NCBI RefSeq assembly: GCF_022662375.1
Contig: NZ_JAKNQL010000035.1
Location: forward strand, 1-42,889
Source: Pseudomonas sp. CROZ-RG-20F-R04-15
GTDB lineage: Bacteria > Pseudomonadota > Gammaproteobacteria > Pseudomonadales > Pseudomonadaceae
Length of the DNA: 42,889 nt
Direction of reading: 5' to 3'
Shown here piece after piece: positions 28,762 through 37,300 of this stretch. A program made the translations under genes and the position numbers. The notes below the pieces were generated by a model, which saw only the letters and a list, made by a program, of their open reading frames with translations, did not search any database and was not told the DNA's origin. Every line of letters begins with the position of its first letter. Position 1 is the first letter of the stretch.

Positions 28762-28969
28762 GTCGACGACCGGTGTTGAAGTGAAAAATCGCGGGCGCGG
28801 AATATAGCACAAATTTTGACCAATTCCGACGGCAATGGTCGGTTTCTCTTACAACCGGTGTTGCGCATGCCCGCCAACCCGTCACAGGCAGAAAAACATC
28901 GATTCAACCCAACATTCATCAGCCCGGCACCTGCGCCAGCTGATATGACAACCCTTCAAGGATGAAGAA

Positions 28970-31543
28970 ATGTCACCGAAATCGCCCATCAGAGGCACCA
29001 CCACCGTTGATGTTCATCCACGCCCCGGCAGTCCGAGGGGCAGCCACGTGCCGCACCCGACGAGTCCCCTGTCGGCAGGCACGGTAAGGATGCCGGAAAC
29101 CCTCACGACAGGCGCCGATCTGGAGGCAATCAGGCCGGCACCGTCGATCAGGGTCAGGCCATCGCCCCCGGATCCGTCCATCCGCCCCCCAGCCCGGGAA
29201 CCCTCGCTGGAACATTATCTGATCAGTGCGCCCGCCTTCCTGCCGGCGCCCGATGGGCACGGCGTCAGAACCTTCAAGGGCCGTCGTTACGTGGATGTGC
29301 CGGATGGCGGCATTGTGCAGGTCGTCACCGATGCGCCATCCGGTCTCTACCGGGCACGGCTGGCGAGCGAGCTGACGCCTGCCGGGCCGCTGCTGATACG
29401 AGATCGCGAAAGCGGGCTGTGGCATCCGCTGGAGGACGGCAAAAGCATCACTTTCCCCTTGTCCGACACACGCCTGCAGGATTTCGCGACCGATCTGGAC
29501 TTTACCGGCGTCCAGGTCGGCCGGGACCGTCTGTATCGCTACGGCGGCAAACTCTACGCAGTGATCGCCGAGCAGAGCTACCAGGCGCTGCATGACCTTG
29601 ACGCCTCCTCGCCAGCAGTGCCGGTCATGCGCATCGTTCGCCCCGAAGATCCCGTGGCTAGCGACCCTGCCAACGTTTACGTCGGGACACGTGCGGGAAG
29701 ATCGGAGCCGATTGTCTTTGATGAGCAGCGCGGCTGGGTGGGGACGCTGGTGGGCGGCACGGCAGGCATGCGCCGACGAGCGAATCCGGCGGATGCCCTG
29801 CGCGCGGCTGACCTGACGTTCGAGTTACAGACGCTGGAACTGCAATTCAATCAGGCCATGACCACGGGCGAGCAGCTGCACTACCGCTGGCAGGCGTTGA
29901 AGGGCAGCGAAGGCGAGCGCGCCCATTTGCAGCGCCTCGAAGAACATCATCGGTGGGAACTGGCGCTACTGGAAAAAAACCTCGACCTGCACACCGATGA
30001 AAAGGAACGCATCGTCTCGATCATGGGGCGTGTCGCCTACCGGGAAAAGATCATCGTGCTGCACAAGGGCCGCATGCTGACCTACAACCAGCTGATGATC
30101 GCCAGCGATTCGCGAAAGTTGCTGGACGGGCCGATTTTCGGCGGCCCGGTTGCTGACCATGCGGCCGTGGCAACCCATTTGTCGAACAAACTGGAGATCC
30201 TCAAGAAGCGTCAGGATATCGCTGATGAACTGTTGAACAAGTGGCGCCTGTCACCCGACGATTTGAAAGGCACGGCGTATGATCCGATCGATCTGCACGA
30301 AAACGTTGCCTTCTGGATCTACGCCAAAACCCGCCTGTTCGTCGATGCGGATGCGCCTGTCGACATCAGCAATGCCAATGCCAGATACCTTGCATTCTGT
30401 TTCGGTGAGGTGACCTTTGCCTTTCGTGCGCTCAAGGAAATTCCTCAGCATGCACGCATTTCCGTGCTCAGTGACTTGCTGGATCAGACGTCAGCCGTCA
30501 AAGCCTCGTACGAACATCTGCCGCTGCCCCCCGGCCCGCAACATGCCAGCTCACGCAGTGAAATCATCGAAGCCATAGAACATTTCGAGCACACGCTGGA
30601 ACAGCATCTGGATCGCTACCATCAGGAGCAGGACACAACCCCCGCGCTGCCACCCCACGAACAACCGATCGATTTCGATTTCATTCCGGCACAGGGCCAG
30701 AGCCCGCAAGCGGCGGCATCGAGGAAGATGTTCCGCAGCAAGCACCATGGGGTCTACAAGATCCGGGTCGGACGGCCACGTCGCACGGCGGCGGGTGAAG
30801 ACTTGATCGATGTGCTGAACCCGCATGACCCGACAGAGGTCCTGCAAACCTACGAACGCCGGGAAGGCGAATGGCGTCGGCAGATGGCCAGGCAAGAAAG
30901 AAACCTGTCAACGCTGACTGCTCAGGCGCGGCAGCACCTGGAACAATCGGAAGCGCATTTGCATACCGCATGGCGTGATGAGAAAGCCAAACGCAACGCC
31001 AGCGGTATCGTCGAATTTCTGACTGGCCGGGCCGACGAACTGGATGATCTCGCCCGGCAAATCGGACAAGCGCCCAATCCCGCCGCCAGTGACATTTCCG
31101 CGCTGGTACAACGCCTGCACCACGACAGTCAGCGTCTGCTCCAGGAGGGTGAAAACATTCGTGTGCGGCTCTACAAAGACCCCGACTACCTGAGCAACGA
31201 CCGCGTGGCGTATCTGATCCGCCACGGGCATTTGAGCGCCACTCGCACGCAGAGCCGGATACCGCTGGGCAAGGGCAACAAAAAGGAATTTCTCGACGTC
31301 TACACGCTGAACGACAGTCAGTCCGGCACGGTGCTGTGGTATGCGCACTTCCACTACGCACAGAAGGACAGCCCTTTAGCGGATTTTCAGGTAAAGCGCG
31401 GCCACCTCAAGACTCGCCAGCAAAACCGGCTCGGTACGTCGTCTCAGCGCAGGGACGAGCAGGCCGGCCGGGCGCACGTGAAGATCTGGCGTGAAGACAT
31501 CGACAGCAGGACCGCGCAGAGAATCTTCGAACTGGCCTCCTGA
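28970..31543 (+). CDS. toxin/effector-like protein 1, unknown C-terminal domain
   Basis: An 857-residue protein I cannot name. Residues 1-80 are Pro/Ser/Thr-rich and probably disordered. Residues about 80-265 hold a module shared with the next two genes: a FKGRRYVDVPDGGIVQV unit, then a second unit from GGKLYA to DEQRGWVG, which may be an internal twofold repeat. Residues about 270-560 are charged and helical. The rest, beginning IDFDFIPAQ, is shared with gene 2 only and contains IRVRLYKDPDY, YAHFHY (His793, His795), RGHLKTRQQ and SQRRDEQAG. No signal peptide, transmembrane helix or named catalytic motif is evident. AAGGATGA precedes the ATG. Organisation suggests an exported effector (inference). 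Confidence 0.8.
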   Translation: MSPKSPIRGTTTVDVHPRPGSPRGSHVPHPTSPLSAGTVRMPETLTTGADLEAIRPAPSIRVRPSPPDPSIRPPAREPSLEHYLISAPAFLPAPDGHGVRTFKGRRYVDVPDGGIVQVVTDAPSGLYRARLASELTPAGPLLIRDRESGLWHPLEDGKSITFPLSDTRLQDFATDLDFTGVQVGRDRLYRYGGKLYAVIAEQSYQALHDLDASSPAVPVMRIVRPEDPVASDPANVYVGTRAGRSEPIVFDEQRGWVGTLVGGTAGMRRRANPADALRAADLTFELQTLELQFNQAMTTGEQLHYRWQALKGSEGERAHLQRLEEHHRWELALLEKNLDLHTDEKERIVSIMGRVAYREKIIVLHKGRMLTYNQLMIASDSRKLLDGPIFGGPVADHAAVATHLSNKLEILKKRQDIADELLNKWRLSPDDLKGTAYDPIDLHENVAFWIYAKTRLFVDADAPVDISNANARYLAFCFGEVTFAFRALKEIPQHARISVLSDLLDQTSAVKASYEHLPLPPGPQHASSRSEIIEAIEHFEHTLEQHLDRYHQEQDTTPALPPHEQPIDFDFIPAQGQSPQAAASRKMFRSKHHGVYKIRVGRPRRTAAGEDLIDVLNPHDPTEVLQTYERREGEWRRQMARQERNLSTLTAQARQHLEQSEAHLHTAWRDEKAKRNASGIVEFLTGRADELDDLARQIGQAPNPAASDISALVQRLHHDSQRLLQEGENIRVRLYKDPDYLSNDRVAYLIRHGHLSATRTQSRIPLGKGNKKEFLDVYTLNDSQSGTVLWYAHFHYAQKDSPLADFQVKRGHLKTRQQNRLGTSSQRRDEQAGRAHVKIWREDIDSRTAQRIFELAS

Positions 31544-31660
31544 AACAGGAACGCCCCATACCGTGCGTGACTGAACAAGCAAACGTGTCCGAAGGCAGGA
31601 AGCCCAACGACATCTGTCCCTGAGCCCATGCCTGGGGACAACCACTCAAGGATGATAACC

Positions 31661-34270
31661 ATGGCTACAAAAACGCCCGTCAGAGGCACCGTTTCGGTCG
31701 ACGTCCATACGCGTCCGAATCAAACACCAGAGACACGCACGCCGCACCCCGACAGCACGATCAGCGTCGGCTCAAACCGGGACGGACAGCCGGCGCGGTC
31801 GGGCAACACCGCCCCGGATACCGACCTCGACACTATCAGCCCGGCCCCGGCCATCAAGATTCAACCGGCAACCCCTCCCGCTGAAATCCAGGTACCTGTG
31901 CAGCAGCCGATCGAACATTACCGAATGGCGGCGTCGGCCACATTGCCTGCTGTCGACGCCAGCGGATTCAGAACACATAAGGGTCGCCGCTATGTCGACA
32001 TGGCCGATGGCGGCATTGTGCTGATCGCAGTGGACGCTGACACGGGCCGGTATCGGGCCAGACTGGCCAGCGAGCGGCTGCCTTCCGGCCCGGTGCTGCT
32101 ACGCGACGCCGACAGCGGACTTTGGCATGTCGCCGATGATCACATTATCAGCGCGCCGCTGACCGATCCCGGCCTGCGAGCCTTTCGCTCGGATCTGGAT
32201 TTCAGCACCAGCGAACCCGACAGCGACGGCGTGTTTCGACACGATGGCAAACGCTACGCGCTGATCGACGGCCATGCGTATCAGGTCATGCTCGATACGG
32301 ATGCCTCTACGCCAGTGCAGAAGGTATGGCGCATCGTCAACGCCAAAGACCCCGTGGCAACAGACAGCGACAATATCTATCACGCCAGCCGTAGCGGCGA
32401 ATCGCGCGCCATCACGCGCGACGGGCAAGGCACCTGGGCGTTTGTCGTCTCAGGTTTGCGGGGCGGCATGCGCCGTGGGGAAAGGACTGGAGCGGGGACA
32501 CAAGCAAGCCTGGCGACCCTGCTGCACGACTATGCACCCTTCGCAGCGGTGCACAGGGAACTCGTCGAATCGTCTGAGCGGTACAACAGCCTTTACCGTG
32601 AGGCGCGTGCTTTGCCCACGGACAGTTCAGCACAGACCGCAGCCCTGATCGCCGTTGAGGTCCATCTGCTCAAGCACATCAAAAAGCAGGCGGACTTTAT
32701 CCAGTCACTCGTCGACAACAAGGATTGGCTGGTCCGGTTAAAAGCCCGCGGGGAATTCAAAAAGGAACTGCACACCTTCCGCATGGATCGAGTGAGTTAC
32801 CTGAATCGGCTCATGACGGTCATGGACTTGAAGCTCGCGCCGGCCTTCGCGACGCTGAACAGCGACAACTGCAAAAAAATGATCGCTAACCTGAACAAAA
32901 AGCTGAAGATTCTCGAAGACCGGGAGGTGCTGATGGGGCAGATCAGAAAAGCCTACCCGGGGGCGGAGCCCGATCTCGTCGAACTCACTCAGGAAGTGCC
33001 CACGGCCGAGCGAGTCAATTTCAACAAGTTGAGCTTGTACGTCCACTTGTTCGCAGGCACACCTGATCACACGCCAAACGCGACCATGCACTCGCTGCCC
33101 TCCATCAATCTGTTCAACGGCGACCTGCACAACATTCCGGAGGGCTCGCAACCATTGGCGTTGATGCTGACGCTTGATCAAATCAGACGCGACAAAAGCC
33201 GTTTTGAAGCATGGCTGTCGACGGACAGCGTCAAGGCCGAGTACGCCAGGGAAATCCTCGCGCTGACTGACACCGTCGAGAACAGAATCGAGACACGACT
33301 GAACGAACTCCTGGCTACGTTTGACCGCAATACCGAACTGCCCAGCCGGGACCAGGACATCGACTTCGACTTCCTTCCAGTACAACCGGGCGATAGCGGA
33401 ACCACGCGCCCGGCACCGCCCAGAAAGGTGTTCAGCACTCGCCGGCACGGTACTTCAAGAATCCTCGTCGGCGAGACGGAAACCGCTGCAGACGGCAGTG
33501 TCATCATCAAGGTTTCCAACCCGCTCCAGCCGGATGGCCCGACTGAACGATACGAGAAAAGGCAGGGTGAATGGCTGCCTGTTCGTCCACCCATCGTCAG
33601 CACTCCGCGACCGGAACTGATCGCCGGGGCCAACCGTTTGTTGGCTGACGTGGAAAAGCACATTGCCGTAGCACGGGCCAAAGAAACCGCGAAAGACAAT
33701 CCGACGGAAATTATTGAAGACCTGGAAAAAGCCATCGACCCGCTCAACGAGCAGGCACGCCGCCTGCAAAACCACGAAAACGCAGCCGAGGATGCCGAGA
33801 TCCAGAGCTTGGCCGAACGCTTGCAAACGGCCGCAGACACACTGTCCGCACATGGCCAAAGCGTGCTCGTGCGGATGTACAAGAACAAGGACGTGCTGGA
33901 CATTTTGCGCCTGAATTATCTGATCGATCACGCTGAGCTGAATGCCGTCAAAACGGTTGATCGCAAACAGCAGGGCAAAGGTCGGGACAAGTCGTTTCTC
34001 GACGTCTATTCGATCCGCGATCGCGCCGACAACGCGCCGTTATGGGAAGCGCACTTTCACTACGACAAAGACAACAGCGAGCCGCTGAATTTCACCATCA
34101 GGGGCAGCCACCTGAAAACCCTCGAACAGAGCAAGCGCGGCATCGAGTCCCAGCGCCGCGACGAACAGGCCGGCCTGCCGCATGTCGCGATCTGGCGCCA
34201 GACCTTCGATGGCAAGACCGCACGCAAGATCTTTGCTCTGGCGAGCGACGCGACAGCGGCGACCCGCTGA
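31661..34270 (+). CDS. toxin/effector-like protein 2, paralogue of the preceding gene
   Basis: An 869-residue paralogue of gene 1 along its whole length, although the helical middle (about 280-570) has diverged strongly. The N-terminal leader (MATKTPVRGTVSVDVHTRP) mirrors the MSPKSPIRGTTTVDVHPRP of gene 1. The shared module covers about 85-275. The C-terminal domain starts at IDFDFLPVQ and keeps VRMYKNKDV, AHFHY (His798, His800), RGSHLKTLEQ and SQRRDEQAG. I start it at 31661, since the start context CAAGGATGA matches that of gene 1; an in-frame ATG at 31628 is unlikely. The gap to gene 1 is 117 bases, so an operon is likely. Function is unknown. Confidence 0.8.
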   Translation: MATKTPVRGTVSVDVHTRPNQTPETRTPHPDSTISVGSNRDGQPARSGNTAPDTDLDTISPAPAIKIQPATPPAEIQVPVQQPIEHYRMAASATLPAVDASGFRTHKGRRYVDMADGGIVLIAVDADTGRYRARLASERLPSGPVLLRDADSGLWHVADDHIISAPLTDPGLRAFRSDLDFSTSEPDSDGVFRHDGKRYALIDGHAYQVMLDTDASTPVQKVWRIVNAKDPVATDSDNIYHASRSGESRAITRDGQGTWAFVVSGLRGGMRRGERTGAGTQASLATLLHDYAPFAAVHRELVESSERYNSLYREARALPTDSSAQTAALIAVEVHLLKHIKKQADFIQSLVDNKDWLVRLKARGEFKKELHTFRMDRVSYLNRLMTVMDLKLAPAFATLNSDNCKKMIANLNKKLKILEDREVLMGQIRKAYPGAEPDLVELTQEVPTAERVNFNKLSLYVHLFAGTPDHTPNATMHSLPSINLFNGDLHNIPEGSQPLALMLTLDQIRRDKSRFEAWLSTDSVKAEYAREILALTDTVENRIETRLNELLATFDRNTELPSRDQDIDFDFLPVQPGDSGTTRPAPPRKVFSTRRHGTSRILVGETETAADGSVIIKVSNPLQPDGPTERYEKRQGEWLPVRPPIVSTPRPELIAGANRLLADVEKHIAVARAKETAKDNPTEIIEDLEKAIDPLNEQARRLQNHENAAEDAEIQSLAERLQTAADTLSAHGQSVLVRMYKNKDVLDILRLNYLIDHAELNAVKTVDRKQQGKGRDKSFLDVYSIRDRADNAPLWEAHFHYDKDNSEPLNFTIRGSHLKTLEQSKRGIESQRRDEQAGLPHVAIWRQTFDGKTARKIFALASDATAATR

Positions 34271-34301
34271 CACCTTCAATCAGGCAATGAAGCCGCACAG
34301 A

Positions 34302-34331
34302 CCAGCACCTCCCGCCTGCGGGTGTTGCTGG
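34302..34331 (+). promoter_or_regulatory. hairpin just before the third effector gene
   Basis: An imperfect stem (CCAGCA/TGCTGG outside, CCCGC/GCGGG inside). It lies 21 bases before the ATG, immediately upstream of ACAAGGAAAGTAGGAA, which has two GGA motifs. It could attenuate or regulate translation. A weaker TGTCCC/GGGACA hairpin stands in the same place before gene 2 (31615-31640). Confidence 0.4.
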
Positions 34332-34352
34332 CCACTACAAGGAAAGTAGGAA

Positions 34353-37300
34353 ATGCCAATAAAGTCACCGCCCAAAAGCACCACTTCGGGCAACACCTCC
34401 ATTCGACCGGCACCGGACGTGACCACGCCGCGCGCCGATCCAACACCGCGTCCGGGCTTTGACAGTTTCAGCACGATCGGACTGCCGGCGCGCCCTCACG
34501 GGCCAACAGGCGACGCTGACCTCAATGCCATCAGCCCGGCGCCCACGGTCACGGTCCACCCTTCCCCGCCATCAGCCGAAACGGCCCGCCCTGTCGACCT
34601 GCCGCTGGAGCAATACCGGGTCATGGCACCTGTTGGCTTGCCGGCGGCAAATGCCGAAGGTTTCAGGATCTACAGAGGGCGCCCCTATGTCGACGTGGTC
34701 GACGTCGGGATCGTGCAGGTCGCCAAGGATGGCGACAGCGGTCTGTTCCGCGCCAGGCTGTCCAGCGAATCGAAGCCTTCCGGCCCCGCTCTGCTGCGCG
34801 ATCCAGACAGTGGGCGGTGGCATAGGCTGGAGGATTTCGAACCGATCACCTTTGCCCTGAGCGATACCCGTCTGGCACCGTTTCGCACACCACTCGCTTT
34901 CAACCACATAGACCCCGATAGCGATGGCCTTCATCGCTTCGACGGCAAACTGTATGCGTCGATCGACAACCATGCCTATCAGGTTCTGCACGACCCGGAC
35001 GCCTCGACGCCATTGGCCACCGTGATGCGCATCGTACGCGGTGACGACCCCGTCGCCAGCGACAGCGCCAATGTGTATGTCGCAACTCGCCCGGGCCGAT
35101 CGGAACCGATTGTTCTCGACGCCATACAAGGCTGGGTGGGTACCACCGTGGCCGGGGCCGGAGGAATGAAGCGCAGCGATAGCACAGATGCTTCTGCCGG
35201 CCCCGGAATACGGGACAGGCTGTCTATGGCGTTCAACCGGTTACGCAGCCCGCAATCGCGGGCAAAAAAACTGTTCCCGGACCACACCGATGAAGAACTC
35301 GGCCGCTTTATCGAGTCGTTGGGAAATGACGTCACCGGCGGTTTGACCCGTCGCGAGAACGCCTACAAATCCCTCAAGATCGAGCTGGACGCCTGGCTGC
35401 GACAATCCGTCAGCGCATCGCCCCCCGGTGTTTCGCCAACCCACGCGCAACAGATCGCCCAAAGTCTGAAGCGCTGCTGGCGTCATCAGAGCGGCGACAT
35501 TCTCTGGCTCGAAGCCGGGAACGGGCCACTGCCGGCGCTGAAAGCGGATTTCAGCCACGTTCGGCACCTGACTCTGCAATCGGTCGCCTGGTCAGACTCC
35601 GCCAGTACATTGCTCGGCAACTTCTCCGGTCTGGAAGGTCTGCATATCAGCGGGTCAACCCTAAGTACCGTGCCGACCGCCATTGCACAGATGCCCAGTC
35701 TGCACAGACTGGACCTGAGCACGAACCGTATCGCCCTCGATGAACGAGCAGCCGCCGACCTGAGCTCGCTGGACAATCTCAAGCACCTCGACCTGTCAGG
35801 CAACCCGTTGGGTAAAACACCTGATTTCTCCGGGATACCGAACCTCAAGACGTTGAACCTGAGCAACGCACAACTGGATCAATGGCCGGCAGGTCTGCAC
35901 AGCCAATCCCGACTGACGCACCTGGACTTGCGCAACAACCTTCTGACCGCTGTGCCGGAGGCAAACCTCAATCCGCCAGCCGAGCAGTTCGAAGCGCTCG
36001 CCCGTATCAATAGCGTTACCCTGCTTGAAGGCAATCCGTTCCCGCCCGGCTACTGGACGAAACTGGAAGACTTTTGGCAACGGGTGACAACCGAACAGCC
36101 GGAGCTGGGCAACAACGCCCCGGCCGATGCATTCAGACTCCCCAGCGACATGCCCGAAACCGCCAGCGTGCAACGGGTCTATCCGAACAAGAATCCTCAG
36201 CAGTTGCGAGCATTTCTCCTCGCCCTGAATGACGACGGCAAAGCGCAACTGGCACGCCGTGTCGCAGCATTGGACTCACTGGAATCCCAGCTCGACACCT
36301 ACGTCAACCGCAGCCAGACCGACTCGTTCGGCGCTGATACCCCGGCCAAAATACAGGCGCGCCGTATTGCAGATATCATCAAGGCCTGTTGGCTGGATTC
36401 GACGCACACGCTGAGGCTGCCGGAGATCAAAGCGCCACTGCCCCCGCTCAGCGCCGACTTCAGTCATGTCAAATCGCTGTTAATCAATGCCGCTACCTGG
36501 TCGGGCGACGCCGATACTTTCCTGTCCGGCTTCCCGAATCTGGAACGGCTGGTGATCAATCACTGCAGGCTGGAAAGTTTGCCCGGCCCCATCGTTGCCA
36601 TGCATGACCTGGTCAACCTGGACCTGTCGGGTAATCGTCTGCAAATGACAGAGGACAGAGCGGCAATACTCAGTGCCATGAATCAGCTTGAGGCGATCAA
36701 TCTGGGCGACAATCCGGCCCTTGGTTCGATGCCTGATTTCAGCGGCATGTCCAGGCTGAGGCAGGTGCAGCTCAATAACACAGGCATCGATCAGTGGCCG
36801 AGCGGATTGCAGGACAAGCCCGATCTGATCATTTTGGATCTAAGCCACAATCGCTTGAAGGAAGTACCGCCGACCTTTCTTGATCCTCCGGCGGAGCAAC
36901 TGCTGGCGATCGCCCGGATCAACGCCGTGACCCAACTCGATGGCAACCGCTTTGCGGCCGGTTACGGGAAGAAGTTCGATGACTTTTGGCGGCGCGTCAG
37001 TGCAGTTGCTCCCGAGCTGCTGACTCATACCAACTTCGATAGCGACAACTCCGTTGCCCGGCGTTACCAACGGCTGTTTCCAGGCAAGAACATGAAGCAG
37101 TGCAGGGAATACCTGTGGAGCCTCGACGCGGACACCGTCGTTATCAAGGTGCGCAGTCTCGAACGAGAATTCAAAGTACTGAAACGCCAGCTCGACGATT
37201 GGGTTTTTTCTGGTGGGGGCAATCGGGGCGGCTACATTCGCGCGGATCAACTGGCACTCAATGCGCAGATCCGGGCTGATCGGGTCACGGCCAGCAACAG

